Of a stretch of DNA of 64,000 nucleotides, positions 33,432 to 42,206 are shown in pieces (position 1 is the stretch's first letter; each line of letters begins with the position of its first letter). Source of the stretch: GWE2-42-39 sp963668595 (GTDB lineage: Bacteria; Bacteroidota; Bacteroidia; Bacteroidales; Prolixibacteraceae); assembly GCA_963668595.1 (NCBI GenBank), contig OY764876.1, positions 2,604,001-2,668,000 on the forward strand, given 5' to 3'. The translations under genes were made by a program, and so were the position numbers. The notes beneath the pieces were generated by a model, which saw nothing but the letters and a program-made list of their open reading frames with translations, made no database searches and had not been told where the DNA came from.

Positions 33432-34640
33432 TTAATCCGACAACTCATTGTCAAGCAGATAAAGAAAATCATTATACGGAAAGCGAGTCACATGAATCTT
33501 CTTTACTTCCTGATAAATGTACTCCTTCATCTCATCGAAATTCATTTTCTGAGTTGCCGAGATGAATAGTGATGGCGTATTATTCCGCCCCATCCAGCTC
33601 TTTTTCCAATCTTCAAGCGAATAGTTTTCTTTGGTGCGTTCACTTAAATCATCAGCATCTTTTTCGACATACGAAAATGCATCAATTTTATTGAACACAT
33701 ATACAACTGGTTTGTCACCGGCCTCAATTTCCTGCAATGTAGTCTTCACTACATCGATCTGTTCTTCGAAACCAGGGTGTGAAATATCCACTACATGCAC
33801 CAAAATATCCGACTCACGCACTTCATCCAATGTCGATTTAAACGACTCGACCAAGCCGTGGGGTAATTTGCGGATAAAACCAACCGTGTCGGCAAGTAAA
33901 AACGGAAGATTCCCGATTACTACTTTCCGAACCGTAGTGTCAAGTGTGGCAAAGAGTTTATTTTCAGCAAAAACCTCCGATTTGCTCAGCATATTCATCA
34001 AGGTCGATTTTCCGACATTGGTATAACCCACCAGTGCCACACGTACCAATTTTCCGCGATTTTTTCGCTGCGTTGCTTTCTGCTTATCAATCTTCACTAA
34101 TTGCTCCTTCAAACGAGCTATTTTATCCAGAATAATCCGGCGGTCGGTCTCAATCTGTGTTTCCCCCGGACCACGCATCCCAATTCCTCCGCGCTGACGT
34201 TCCAAGTGAGTCCACATTCGGGTCAGCCGGGGAAGCAGGTATTGATACTGAGCCAACTCAACCTGTGTTTTTGCGTGCGCTGTTTGAGCTCGTTTGGCAA
34301 AAATATCAAGAATCAGGTTGGTACGGTCCAACACTTTGCATTCCAGAGTGCGTTCGATGTTTCGCAACTGTGTCGGGCTAAGCTCATCATCAAAAATCAC
34401 CGTATCAATATCATGAGCATTCACATACTCCTGAATTTCCTCCAGCTTTCCGGTTCCCACAAATGTGGCCGCATTGGGAATATCAAGTTTCTGAAAGAAT
34501 TGTTTTTTCACCACTGCTCCGGCGGTATCTGCCAGAAATTCCAATTCATCCAGATATTCTTTGGCCTGCCGTTCATCCTGATCAGCATTAATCAAACCAA
34601 CTAAAACAACAAACTCTGTTTCCGGACGTGTGTCAATCAT
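33432..34640 (-). CDS. hflX: Ribosome-associated GTPase HflX
   Basis: From the ATG at 34640 the protein has 402 residues. It has the HflX N-terminal domain (about 1-190, with the glycine-rich LERQRGGIGMRGPGETQIE), then the GTPase domain: G1 GYTNVGKST, G3 DTVGFIRKLP, G4 FNKIDA. HflX binds the 50S subunit and splits stalled ribosomes, mainly under stress. It is a single-gene unit flanked upstream by the terminator that follows tonB1. Confidence 0.94.
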   Translation of the reverse strand: MIDTRPETEFVVLVGLINADQDERQAKEYLDELEFLADTAGAVVKKQFFQKLDIPNAATFVGTGKLEEIQEYVNAHDIDTVIFDDELSPTQLRNIERTLECKVLDRTNLILDIFAKRAQTAHAKTQVELAQYQYLLPRLTRMWTHLERQRGGIGMRGPGETQIETDRRIILDKIARLKEQLVKIDKQKATQRKNRGKLVRVALVGYTNVGKSTLMNMLSKSEVFAENKLFATLDTTVRKVVIGNLPFLLADTVGFIRKLPHGLVESFKSTLDEVRESDILVHVVDISHPGFEEQIDVVKTTLQEIEAGDKPVVYVFNKIDAFSYVEKDADDLSERTKENYSLEDWKKSWMGRNNTPSLFISATQKMNFDEMKEYIYQEVKKIHVTRFPYNDFLYLLDNELSD

Positions 34641-34662
34641 ATAAATGTATCGTATTAAGAAC

Positions 34663-34695
34663 AAAAAAACCTGGTTCCGAAGATTCAGAACCAGG
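34663..34695 (-). terminator. Terminator between tonB1 and hflX
   Basis: On the minus strand CCTGGTTC and GAACCAGG (34695-34688 with 34677-34670) form an 8-bp stem followed by seven T. Confidence 0.85.
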
Positions 34696-34721
34696 AATTT
34701 ATATGTATTTCTGTAAATATG

Positions 34722-35408
34722 CTACTGAAGTACAAAGTTAATTGGAACTGTGTAAGAAACCTTCACTGCTTTACCCCTTTGTTTTCCGGGTTTCCATTTC
34801 GGAAGGCTGTTTACCACACGTAATGCTTCTTTGTCAAGCGACGGGTCAACACCACGAGCAACTTTTGCATTAGTGATACTACCATCTTTATCCACAACGA
34901 AGTTTACATATACTTTCCCCTGAATTCCGTTTTCCTGAGCAATTACAGGATACTTAATTGAGGTTGCAATAAACTTACGCAAAGCCAATTCTCCTCCCGG
35001 GAATTCTGGCATTTCTTCTACAATAAAAAATACCTGAGCTTCTTCTTCTTCTTCTTTTTCTTGTTTGATTACCGGAGCAACATCAACAACAGTATGTTCG
35101 TCGGCTTCCGAGTCTTCAATTTCAAGTTCATCATTAATTTCAGTATCGTCATCCACGATAGTCAATACCTCAACAACTTTTGGTGGTGGAGGTGGTGGCG
35201 GTGGTTTTACTTCTTCCTGACGAGTAATTGGAATGATCTCATCCTCCACTTCCTGCTCAGCCATCGACCCCAGCGAACTAGCCTGATCTACTTTCGTAGT
35301 CCATTCGAAAGCAAAAAGAGTTATTCCCAGAGCGATCACTAACCCGAGCTGAAGGAAAATGTTCCTCTTGTTCTCAAGGTCGGCTTTCGGTGATTTCTTT
35401 AGTTCCAT
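34722..35408 (-). CDS. TonB-family energy transducer (copy 1)
   Basis: The 228-residue protein has an N-terminal cytoplasmic start (MELKKSPKADLENKRNIF), one membrane segment (LGLVIALGITLFAFEW, about residues 22-37), a periplasmic linker rich in P, E and V (EEVKPPPPPPPPKVVEV), and the C-terminal TonB domain (about 135-228, FPGGELALRKFIATSIKYP; VDKDGSITNAKVARGVDPSLDKEALRVV). It transmits proton-motive force to TonB-dependent receptors such as the SusC of this window. It is the second of two tandem paralogues; the gap between them is 141 bases. Confidence 0.93.
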   Translation of the reverse strand: MELKKSPKADLENKRNIFLQLGLVIALGITLFAFEWTTKVDQASSLGSMAEQEVEDEIIPITRQEEVKPPPPPPPPKVVEVLTIVDDDTEINDELEIEDSEADEHTVVDVAPVIKQEKEEEEEAQVFFIVEEMPEFPGGELALRKFIATSIKYPVIAQENGIQGKVYVNFVVDKDGSITNAKVARGVDPSLDKEALRVVNSLPKWKPGKQRGKAVKVSYTVPINFVLQ

Positions 35409-35549
35409 AATTTAGTTTTATAAATTTATTCTGTATCAGAAATTTTATTTCTTAATGAGGGCTTAAAGATAAAAAATAATCTTCAAAAGCAAGAAAATCG
35501 TATTTCATTTTTAAGCCCGTTGAATGCTTTTGCACTTCACTGCAATAAC

Positions 35550-36227
35550 TTACTGAAGCACAAAGCTTATGGGCACATTAAAGTTCACTTTTACAGGCTT
35601 ATTATTTTGCATTCCAGGCTTCCATTTAGGCAAGGAACGAACAACTCTGAGAGCCTCGGCATCTAACGAAGCATCGATGCCCCGTAAAAGTTTAACATCT
35701 GTCACTGCTCCATTTTTATCGATAACAAATGTAACAATTACCTTTCCCTGAATTCCATTTTCCTGAGCGACAACAGGATATTTAATTGAAGAGTTGATAT
35801 GCTTCATCAAATTGCTCATTCCCCCAGGAAACTCAGGCATTTGCTCCGGAAACCAAATGGGAGGAAGATCTTCCTCGTCTTCTTTAGTCGTAGCTGCAAT
35901 TGCTTTCACATCAATTGCCTCTCCTTCGTTTATTTCTGAGTCAAAAATATCGAGGGTTTCATCAATATCCATTGCGTTATCCACAATTTCAAATACGGTA
36001 ACTTCTTTCACCGGAGGGAGTACTTTTTCTTTCTCTTCTTTGGTAACCGGCATCATTTCTTCTACCGGCACATCGATTTGCAGCGGACCAAAGTCGATTG
36101 CTTTTTCTACCGGGCTTTTCCATTCGAAGGCAACAAGAACAGCTGAGAGGCTGATCAACAATCCGATCATGAAGAACAACGGGCGTTTGTTTTCCAGATC
36201 TGCTTTGGCAGTTTTTTTCGTTTTCAT
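35550..36227 (-). CDS. TonB-family energy transducer (copy 2)
   Basis: The 225-residue protein shares its start with copy 1 (ADLENKR), has a membrane segment (LLISLSAVLVAFEW, about 22-37), a shorter acidic linker (EEKEKVLPPVKEV) and the TonB C-terminal domain (FPGGMSNLMKHINSSIKYPVVAQENGIQGKV). Its linker lacks the polyproline run of copy 1, which is a clear divergence from the tandem neighbour. ExbB/ExbD partners are not in the window. Confidence 0.93.
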   Translation of the reverse strand: MKTKKTAKADLENKRPLFFMIGLLISLSAVLVAFEWKSPVEKAIDFGPLQIDVPVEEMMPVTKEEKEKVLPPVKEVTVFEIVDNAMDIDETLDIFDSEINEGEAIDVKAIAATTKEDEEDLPPIWFPEQMPEFPGGMSNLMKHINSSIKYPVVAQENGIQGKVIVTFVIDKNGAVTDVKLLRGIDASLDAEALRVVRSLPKWKPGMQNNKPVKVNFNVPISFVLQ

Positions 36228-36407
36228 GGCTTTTGTTTTTTTCGATTAGTATTAATTCAGTTAAACTCGCTTTGGTTGTCCATATCCAGCGTTCAATCCT
36301 GAAATGATAATCGGCTTCTGTACAAAAGCATTTGATTGTGAGTAAAACAAATTCCTTACCAAAAATTTCGTTCACCCGAAAATGTTCCGAAAAATATTTA
36401 TGCGCGG

Positions 36408-36438
36408 TTGTGAAGTATAAAATGTTTTATATATTTGC
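36408..36438 (+). promoter_or_regulatory. Promoter of tRNA-Ala
   Basis: TTG (36408-36410), 20 bases and TATATTTG (36431-36438) match the consensus; the tRNA starts 13 bases later. Confidence 0.7.
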
Positions 36439-36451
36439 CGAACATTTTACG

Positions 36452-36525
36452 GGGGATTAGCTCAGTTGGCTAGAGCGTTTGACTGGCAGTCAAAAGGTCA
36501 TCGGTTCGATTCCGATATTCTCCAC
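36452..36525 (+). tRNA. tRNA-Ala (GGC anticodon)
   Basis: The 74-base cloverleaf has acceptor GGGGGAT/ATTCTCC, with the alanine identity pair G3-T70, anticodon stem TTTGA/TCAAA with loop CTGGCAG (anticodon GGC) and T-loop GGTTCGATTCC. Discriminator A; CCA not encoded. Confidence 0.95.
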
Positions 36526-36528
36526 AGA

Positions 36529-36560
36529 AGCACTCAATAAACAGAGTGCTTTTTTATTTC
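36529..36560 (+). terminator. Terminator of tRNA-Ala
   Basis: AAGCACTC (36529-36536) and GAGTGCTT (36545-36552) form an 8-bp stem followed by TTTTATTT. Confidence 0.9.
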
Positions 36561-36582
36561 CCCTTTCTTCCTGGTGTTTCGT

Positions 36583-36610
36583 AAAACAAAAAAAGCACCC
36601 GAAGGTGCTT
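36583..36610 (-). terminator. Terminator of clpX
   Basis: On the minus strand AAGCACC, loop TTCG and GGTGCTT form a 7-bp stem followed by TTTTTG. It is 10 bases from the clpX stop. Confidence 0.85.
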
Positions 36611-36619
36611 CTTAATTTC

Positions 36620-37834
36620 TTAACTGGCTTTCAGCCGCTGTATATTGCTTGAGTCCATTTTCTCCCTGGCGTAATCAAGACTTATTTTCAAATCCTTTAT
36701 GCCATCACTGGGGCTATCAAACATGGCATCAACCATTATACTTTCGCAGATTGATCGAAGTCCTCGTGCTCCCAACTTAAATTCAACAGCCTTATCAACA
36801 ATAAATTGAAGTGCTTCTTCTTCAAATGACAATTCTATATCGTCCAATTTAAATAATTTGACATACTGCTTAATCAATGAATTTTTGGGTTCAGTCAAAA
36901 TATTCCGAAGCGTATCCCGGTCAAGCGGTTCAAGATAAGTGAGTACTGGCATACGACCAATAATTTCAGGAATCAATCCAAACGATTTTAAATCCTGTGG
37001 CGAAATATACTGAAGCATGTTATTGCGATCCAAATGATCGGCATTACGTTGTGCCCCATAACCAACCACTTTGGTATTCATTCGTTTGGCTATTTTTTTC
37101 TCGATACCATCGAAAGCACCGCCACAAACGAACAGAATATTCTTCGTATTTACCGGAATCATTTTCTGCTCCGGGTGTTTACGTCCACCCTGTGGCGGAA
37201 CATTCACAATTGAGCCTTCCAGTAATTTCAACAAACCTTGCTGTACTCCTTCGCCCGAGACATCGCGGGTAATCGAAGGATTATCTCCTTTTCGTGCAAT
37301 TTTATCAATCTCGTCGATGAATACAATTCCGCGCTCAGCCGCTTCCACATTGTAATCGGCCGCCTGAAGCAAACGAGTCAGTAAGCTTTCAATATCTTCG
37401 CCCACATATCCTGCTTCGGTAAGTACTGTTGCATCAACAATTGTAAAGGGTACATGCAGCATTTTTGCAATCGTACGAGCAAGTAACGTTTTTCCGGTTC
37501 CGGTTTCTCCCACCAGAATGATATTCGATTTCTCGATTTCAGTTTCATCGTCCTGAATATGTTGTTTCAGACGTTTGTAGTGATTGTAAACAGCTACTGA
37601 CAAAATCTTTTTTGCCTGGTCTTGCCCAATCACATACTGATCAAGAAATTCTTTAATTTCTTTTGGTTTCAGTAACTGAATGCCACTTATATCGAATTCA
37701 TCTTCTTTTTTGAATTCTTCCTCAACAATGGCATAAGCCTGTTCTATACAGCGGTCGCAGATATGTCCGTCCATTCCAGCAATAAGCAGGCTCACCTCTT
37801 TCTTCTCTCTTCCGCAAAAAGAACATTTATCCAT
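36620..37834 (-). CDS. clpX: ATP-dependent Clp protease ATPase subunit ClpX
   Basis: The 404-residue protein has the C4 zinc domain (CSFCGREKKEVSLLIAGMDGHICDRC, residues 4-29), the AAA+ module with Walker A GETGTGKT and Walker B IVFIDEIDKIA, the pore loop YVGED, and sensor 2 GARGLRS. It unfolds ssrA-tagged and other substrates and feeds them to ClpP. The IGF-type loop for ClpP docking is less clear. It is 18 bases downstream of clpP on the same strand. Confidence 0.97.
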   Translation of the reverse strand: MDKCSFCGREKKEVSLLIAGMDGHICDRCIEQAYAIVEEEFKKEDEFDISGIQLLKPKEIKEFLDQYVIGQDQAKKILSVAVYNHYKRLKQHIQDDETEIEKSNIILVGETGTGKTLLARTIAKMLHVPFTIVDATVLTEAGYVGEDIESLLTRLLQAADYNVEAAERGIVFIDEIDKIARKGDNPSITRDVSGEGVQQGLLKLLEGSIVNVPPQGGRKHPEQKMIPVNTKNILFVCGGAFDGIEKKIAKRMNTKVVGYGAQRNADHLDRNNMLQYISPQDLKSFGLIPEIIGRMPVLTYLEPLDRDTLRNILTEPKNSLIKQYVKLFKLDDIELSFEEEALQFIVDKAVEFKLGARGLRSICESIMVDAMFDSPSDGIKDLKISLDYAREKMDSSNIQRLKAS

Positions 37835-37852
37835 AGGTTTTATCTCCTCAAA

Positions 37853-38530
37853 TTATTTTCCGTTTCGAACGAGAATTTCGTCAATCATACCATATTCCTT
37901 CGCTTCTTCCGAAGTCATCCAGTAATCACGATCCGAATCTTTCTCTACTTTTTCGTACGGGTTACCCGAATGACGGGCAATTATTTCGTACAATTCTCTT
38001 TTCAGTTTTGATATTTCGCGGGCAGTAATTTCAATGTCTGATGCCTGTCCCTGCGCGCCACCCATTGGCTGATGAATCATCACCCGTGAGTGTTTTAATG
38101 CCGAACGTTTTCCGTGTGCTCCGGCTGTCAGCAATACAGCCCCCATCGATGCAGCCATTCCTGTACAGATGGTTGCAATATCAGGAGAAATATACTGCAT
38201 GGTATCATAAATCCCCAAACCTGCATGCACCGATCCGCCTGGTGTATTGAAATAAATCTGAATATCCTTGCTTGGATCAGTTGATTCGAGGAACAAAAGC
38301 TGGGCCTGAATGATGTTGGCAATATAGTCGTCAATTGGTGTTCCAAGGAAAATAATGCGATCCATCATCAAACGCGAAAACACGTCCATCGATGCTACGT
38401 TCAGTTGACGCTCTTCAATAATATAAGGCGTTAAACTATTGGTAAACACCGAAGTAAAGTTATGCATCTTTAAACTGCTGATGCCCATGTGCCCGGTGGC
38501 ATATTTATGGAATTCTTTTCCGTCGCTCAT
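37853..38530 (-). CDS. clpP: ATP-dependent Clp protease proteolytic subunit ClpP
   Basis: The 225-residue protein has the ClpP fold with catalytic S128 (GMAASMGAVLL), H153 (VMIHQPMGG) and D about 202 (DSDRDYWM). The N-terminus is about 20 residues longer than in Escherichia coli, with no sign of a signal peptide. It forms the degradative chamber with ClpX. Transcription should begin at about 38600 from a TAACTTTG box placed inside the tig terminator hairpin. Confidence 0.97.
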   Translation of the reverse strand: MSDGKEFHKYATGHMGISSLKMHNFTSVFTNSLTPYIIEERQLNVASMDVFSRLMMDRIIFLGTPIDDYIANIIQAQLLFLESTDPSKDIQIYFNTPGGSVHAGLGIYDTMQYISPDIATICTGMAASMGAVLLTAGAHGKRSALKHSRVMIHQPMGGAQGQASDIEITAREISKLKRELYEIIARHSGNPYEKVEKDSDRDYWMTSEEAKEYGMIDEILVRNGK

Positions 38531-38554
38531 AGTTTGCTCTTTTTAAAATGAAAA

Positions 38555-38606
38555 AACTCTGTAAACCTTGCCGGTGCAAACAAATAACACACAAACAAGG
38601 TTTACA
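38555..38606 (-). terminator. Terminator of tig, overlapping the clpP promoter
   Basis: An 11-bp perfect stem (38596-38606 with 38560-38570, 25-base loop) is followed on the minus strand by GAGTTTTTT. The clpP -7 box lies at its 5' edge. Confidence 0.7.
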
Positions 38607-38612
38607 AAGTTA
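38605..38612 (-). promoter_or_regulatory. Probable -7 box of the clpPX promoter
   Basis: TAACTTTG on the minus strand matches TAnnTTTG exactly, 75 bases before the clpP start. Start of transcription would be about 38600, inside the 5' arm of the tig terminator. Confidence 0.55.
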
Positions 38613-38645
38613 TAACAAAATATGCTTCAACCGTCGGGTTACAGA

Positions 38646-40001
38646 CTATTTTTCAAGTAGTTTATTAAACTCTTCCTGGCTAACTTCTTTTACGTCAAGA
38701 TTCACTTTCGACTTAATTACATCCAGAATTTTGTCTTCCTGTACTTTGTTGAAAATGCGACGTTTTTCTTCTTCGTTCGATAAAATCTGAGAAGCGTAGT
38801 TTTCCAGGTATTCTTCCGGCACATTGTTCATTCCATATTGGCGGAACTGCATTTGTGCTACTTCTTTTGCCATTGAGTTCAAATCAGCTTCTTCTACTTT
38901 AACTTCGTTTTCGTGAATCAGCTTGTCTTTAATCATTTGCCATTTCAGGTCAACAATGAAATGATCAAAATCTTTCTCAATTTGCTCCAGTGTCAATTCT
39001 TTATTTGCAGCAATCAACCAGCGTTTCAGGAAGTCCAAAGGCAATTCCATTTTGGTTTTTTCAACCAATGCATCGCGGGTATCAATTGCAAATTTATAGT
39101 CACTTGAATATTTCAGGCTTTCTTCAATTTCTTTTTTGATGCTGGCTTTGAATTCTTCTTCTGTTTTCACTTCTGTTTCTTCGCCCAAAATCTGTTTGAA
39201 CAATTCTTCGTTCATCTCAGCTTTTTTATAGCGAAGAACTTCGATGATTGTGAAGCGGAAATTGCCTTCAATCTTCTCAGCCTCTTCCTGGCTGATATTC
39301 AGCATGTGACTTACCTCGTGTTTGTTTTCGAATGTTTTCATCGGGTCGAACGCCACCACATCGCCGGCTTTTTTACCGATAAATTCTTTCTGAACAGCTT
39401 CGTCTTTCATCAAGTCAACAGCAATAATCACTTTTTCAGCTTTAATGCCTTCGGCCAATTCGTTGCCTTCTGCGTCTAACTGAGCGAAATCGCCACGAAC
39501 AGTATCTTTTTCTTCAATTGTTTCAACTGCTTCGTTGCTACCAAAACGCATCAGGTAAGCGTCCATCTGTTTCTGAACAGTATCTTCATCGGCAGCAATG
39601 CTGTAATAGGCATATTTGCTGCGTTTATCCAATTTAACTTCGATCTCAGGAGCTAAACCAATTTCGAAAACAAAGTTGAAATCTTCGGCATTGTCCCAGT
39701 CAATTTCTTCTTGTTTTTCTTCATTCGGTAGCGGATCTCCCAGAATATTCAGTTTTTCAGTCACAATATATTCTGAAAGATTTTTCGACAAAAGCTTATT
39801 CACTTCGTCAGCTAAAATAGCTTTGCCGTACATTTTTTTCACCAAGCCGGCGGGCACTTTACCCGGACGGAAGCCAGGCATGTTGGCTTTCTTGCGGTAA
39901 TCTCTTAAAACCTCGTTTACCGTTGCTTCATAATCGTTCTTCTCAATTGAGACGTTGATGATAGCATTTAATTCGTCGATGTTTTCTCTTGTAATATTCA
40001 T
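38646..40001 (-). CDS. tig: Trigger factor (ribosome-associated peptidyl-prolyl isomerase)
   Basis: The 451-residue protein has the ribosome-binding N-terminal domain (about 1-145) with the signature GFRPGKVPAGLV (43-54), a central PPIase-like domain (about 155-235, degenerate relative to FKBP sites) and a long helical chaperone C-terminus. It binds nascent chains at the exit tunnel. The gene order tig-clpP-clpX is widely conserved in bacteria and links folding with degradation. It has its own terminator before clpP. Confidence 0.95.
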   Translation of the reverse strand: MNITRENIDELNAIINVSIEKNDYEATVNEVLRDYRKKANMPGFRPGKVPAGLVKKMYGKAILADEVNKLLSKNLSEYIVTEKLNILGDPLPNEEKQEEIDWDNAEDFNFVFEIGLAPEIEVKLDKRSKYAYYSIAADEDTVQKQMDAYLMRFGSNEAVETIEEKDTVRGDFAQLDAEGNELAEGIKAEKVIIAVDLMKDEAVQKEFIGKKAGDVVAFDPMKTFENKHEVSHMLNISQEEAEKIEGNFRFTIIEVLRYKKAEMNEELFKQILGEETEVKTEEEFKASIKKEIEESLKYSSDYKFAIDTRDALVEKTKMELPLDFLKRWLIAANKELTLEQIEKDFDHFIVDLKWQMIKDKLIHENEVKVEEADLNSMAKEVAQMQFRQYGMNNVPEEYLENYASQILSNEEEKRRIFNKVQEDKILDVIKSKVNLDVKEVSQEEFNKLLEK

Positions 40002-40085
40002 ACGTTCCGACTTAATGTTACTGGAAAACAGAGCGATTCATTCTCACTACTGCGTCCCAAGTTCTGAAATCTATTGTCCTAAATT

Positions 40086-40140
40086 AATAAAAACCGCATG
40101 CTGTGCCTTGTTCGGTCCAGCTACACGGTTATTGTTTTTT
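40086..40140 (-). terminator. Probable terminator of tRNA-Leu
   Basis: On the minus strand AACCG...GCTG and CAGC...CGGTT pair around an internal mismatch and are followed by TTTATTAATTT. The stem is imperfect, so this is less certain than the other terminators. Confidence 0.5.
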
Positions 40141-40142
40141 TG

Positions 40143-40224
40143 TGCGGGCGAAGGGACTCGAACCCCCACGCCGTTTGGCACCAGATCCTAAGTCTGGCGC
40201 GTCTACCAATTCCGCCACGCCCGC
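40143..40224 (-). tRNA. tRNA-Leu (TAG anticodon)
   Basis: The 82-base type II tRNA has acceptor GCGGGCG/CGCCCGC, anticodon stem CCAGA/TCTGG with loop CTTAGGA (anticodon TAG), a variable arm and T-loop GGTTCGAGTCC. Discriminator A; CCA not encoded. Confidence 0.95.
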
Positions 40225-40235
40225 TAATTGCGGCG

Positions 40236-40266
40236 CAAATATAAATGATTATTTTTTAACCGACAA
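40236..40266 (-). promoter_or_regulatory. Promoter of tRNA-Leu
   Basis: On the minus strand TTG (40266-40264), 20 bases and TATATTTG (40243-40236). Confidence 0.7.
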
Positions 40267-40360
40267 CATCGAAAATAAGAATTATCACAAAAATTTAACG
40301 AAAGCTCCTCGATGATGAAATTCATAAAAATCAGTTGATTCCATTTTTGAAGAGACAATC

Positions 40361-41083
40361 TTAGCGTAATTCGAAGTTCTGCCCCAAATACACACGACGC
40401 ACATCTTCGTCATTGGCAAGGTCTTCTGCTGTACCTGCTTTCAGTATCGATCCTTCAAACAACAAATACGAACGATCAGTAATAGACAGGGTTTCGTGCA
40501 CATTATGGTCGGTAATTAATACGCCAATATTTTTCTTTTTCAGCGTCATCACAATTTCCTGAATATCTTCTACCGCAATTGGATCTACTCCGGCAAATGG
40601 TTCATCCAAAAGAATAAACTTCGGATCGATCGCCAGAGCACGGGCAATCTCGGTACGACGACGTTCACCTCCTGACAATTGGTATCCTTTGCTCTTTCGG
40701 ATATGCTGCAAACGGAATTCATTTAAAAGACTTTCAACTTTTTCACGCTGGTATTCTTTTGAGAAATTCGTCATTTCGAGAACTGCACGCAAATTATCCT
40801 CAATACTCATTTTCCGAAATACGGATGCTTCCTGCGCCAAATAGCCAATTCCTTTTTGTGCCCGACGATACACCGGCAAACGGGTTATTTCTTCATCGTC
40901 CAGAAATATTTTTCCCTCAAGTGGCTTTATCAAGCCAACAATCATATAAAACGATGTTGTTTTACCTGCTCCGTTAGGGCCAAGTAATCCAACAATTTCG
41001 CCTTGATTTACTTCAAAGGAAACTCCTTTTACCACCGTTCTTTTCCGGTATTTCTTAACTATATTTTCGGCACGTAGTTTCAT
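40361..41083 (-). CDS. lptB: Lipopolysaccharide export ABC ATPase LptB
   Basis: The 240-residue protein is an ABC ATPase: Walker A GPNGAGKTT (residues 35-43), Q-loop YLAQEAS, signature LSGGERRR, Walker B FILLDEPFAGVDP, H-loop ITDHNV. The LptB-type pattern KGVSFEVNQGEIVGLLGPNGAG and DPIAVEDIQ.IV support the assignment over branched-chain amino acid ATPases. It powers LptFG to pull lipopolysaccharide from the inner membrane. It lies 33 bases after tatC on the same strand. Confidence 0.93.
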   Translation of the reverse strand: MKLRAENIVKKYRKRTVVKGVSFEVNQGEIVGLLGPNGAGKTTSFYMIVGLIKPLEGKIFLDDEEITRLPVYRRAQKGIGYLAQEASVFRKMSIEDNLRAVLEMTNFSKEYQREKVESLLNEFRLQHIRKSKGYQLSGGERRRTEIARALAIDPKFILLDEPFAGVDPIAVEDIQEIVMTLKKKNIGVLITDHNVHETLSITDRSYLLFEGSILKAGTAEDLANDEDVRRVYLGQNFELR

Positions 41084-41116
41084 ATTTTCTTCCGCTGATT
41101 AAAGGATAAACGACTT

Positions 41117-41983
41117 TTAAGCCGCCGCTTTCATTTCGGCCTGTTTAACTACCCGTTTCGAAATAACAATACCTACTTCGTATAAAATTACCAAAGGAAT
41201 ACAAACTAAAATCTGGCTGAAAATATCCGGAGGTGTAATAATTGCTGAAAGCAACAGCAATAAAACATAGGCATGTTTCCGGTATTTTTTCAGAAATGAA
41301 GGAGAAATAAGGCCAACCTTACTCAAAAAGAAGACAAAAATCGGCAACTCGAAAACCACTCCACTTGCCAGGCATATAGAAGTAACCGTACTTATATACG
41401 ATAGCATGTTAATTTGGTTTGCCACTTCGGCACTAACCGTATAAGATCCAAGAAAGTGTATTGACAATGGCACAATCAGGTAATATCCAAAAAGTACTCC
41501 CAATACAAACAACATAGTCATATAAAAGGCAGCTCCACGGGCATGCTTTCTCTCATTATCGTACAAAGCAGGCTTCAGGAATCTCCAGAATTCGTAAATC
41601 ACGTATGGCGAAGCAGCTATCAAACCGGCAATAATAGAGATGGTAATGTGCGCCGAGAACTGTCCGGCCATGGTAATACTGATCAATTGCAATGGCTTAG
41701 TATTTATTTTTAAGGACTCAACCCCGACCAAATCAGCTAATTTTGCAAACATCCGATTGGTCCAGAATGTATCTGTTTTTGGCTTCAGAATAATGGTATC
41801 AAAAATAAAGTCCTTGAAAATAAATGCCAGAATGGCAAACACAAGAATAGCTAAAAAAGAACGAACAATATGCCATCGCAGTACTTCGAGATGCTCTAAA
41901 AACGACATTTCGCCCTGCTCGGCTTGTTGCTTGTTTTTCTTTCTTCCCCAGCTTCGACCTTCTTTATTGGCTTCTTCACTCAT
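41117..41983 (-). CDS. tatC: Twin-arginine translocase subunit TatC
   Basis: The 288-residue protein has six predicted membrane segments, with the TatC hallmark MSFLEHLEVLRWHIVRSFLAIL near residue 30 and the PYVIYEFWRFLKPALYDNERKHA loop. There is a longer hydrophilic N-terminus (about 25 residues, KEGRSWGRKKNKQQAEQ) and an extra loop around residues 65-100 typical of Bacteroidetes TatC. It exports folded proteins with TatA; tatA is not in the window. Confidence 0.95.
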   Translation of the reverse strand: MSEEANKEGRSWGRKKNKQQAEQGEMSFLEHLEVLRWHIVRSFLAILVFAILAFIFKDFIFDTIILKPKTDTFWTNRMFAKLADLVGVESLKINTKPLQLISITMAGQFSAHITISIIAGLIAASPYVIYEFWRFLKPALYDNERKHARGAAFYMTMLFVLGVLFGYYLIVPLSIHFLGSYTVSAEVANQINMLSYISTVTSICLASGVVFELPIFVFFLSKVGLISPSFLKKYRKHAYVLLLLLSAIITPPDIFSQILVCIPLVILYEVGIVISKRVVKQAEMKAAA

Positions 41984-42206
41984 ACGTATAAAAATATAAC
42001 AGGCTTAGTTTTTTGCTTAAAAATCCCGACAAATATAAGTTTTCTTGTCAATTTGCCCCGATTTGATTTTCTTAATTTTTTTTAAATCAGGACTAAGAAA
42101 CCTTAAATTCGAATAAAATGATTGGAATATCAAATATAAAATGTTTACCTTCGATACTACGAAAAAAAGAAACGTGAAATTTTTGGTCATTTATTTCGAC
42201 TTATAG

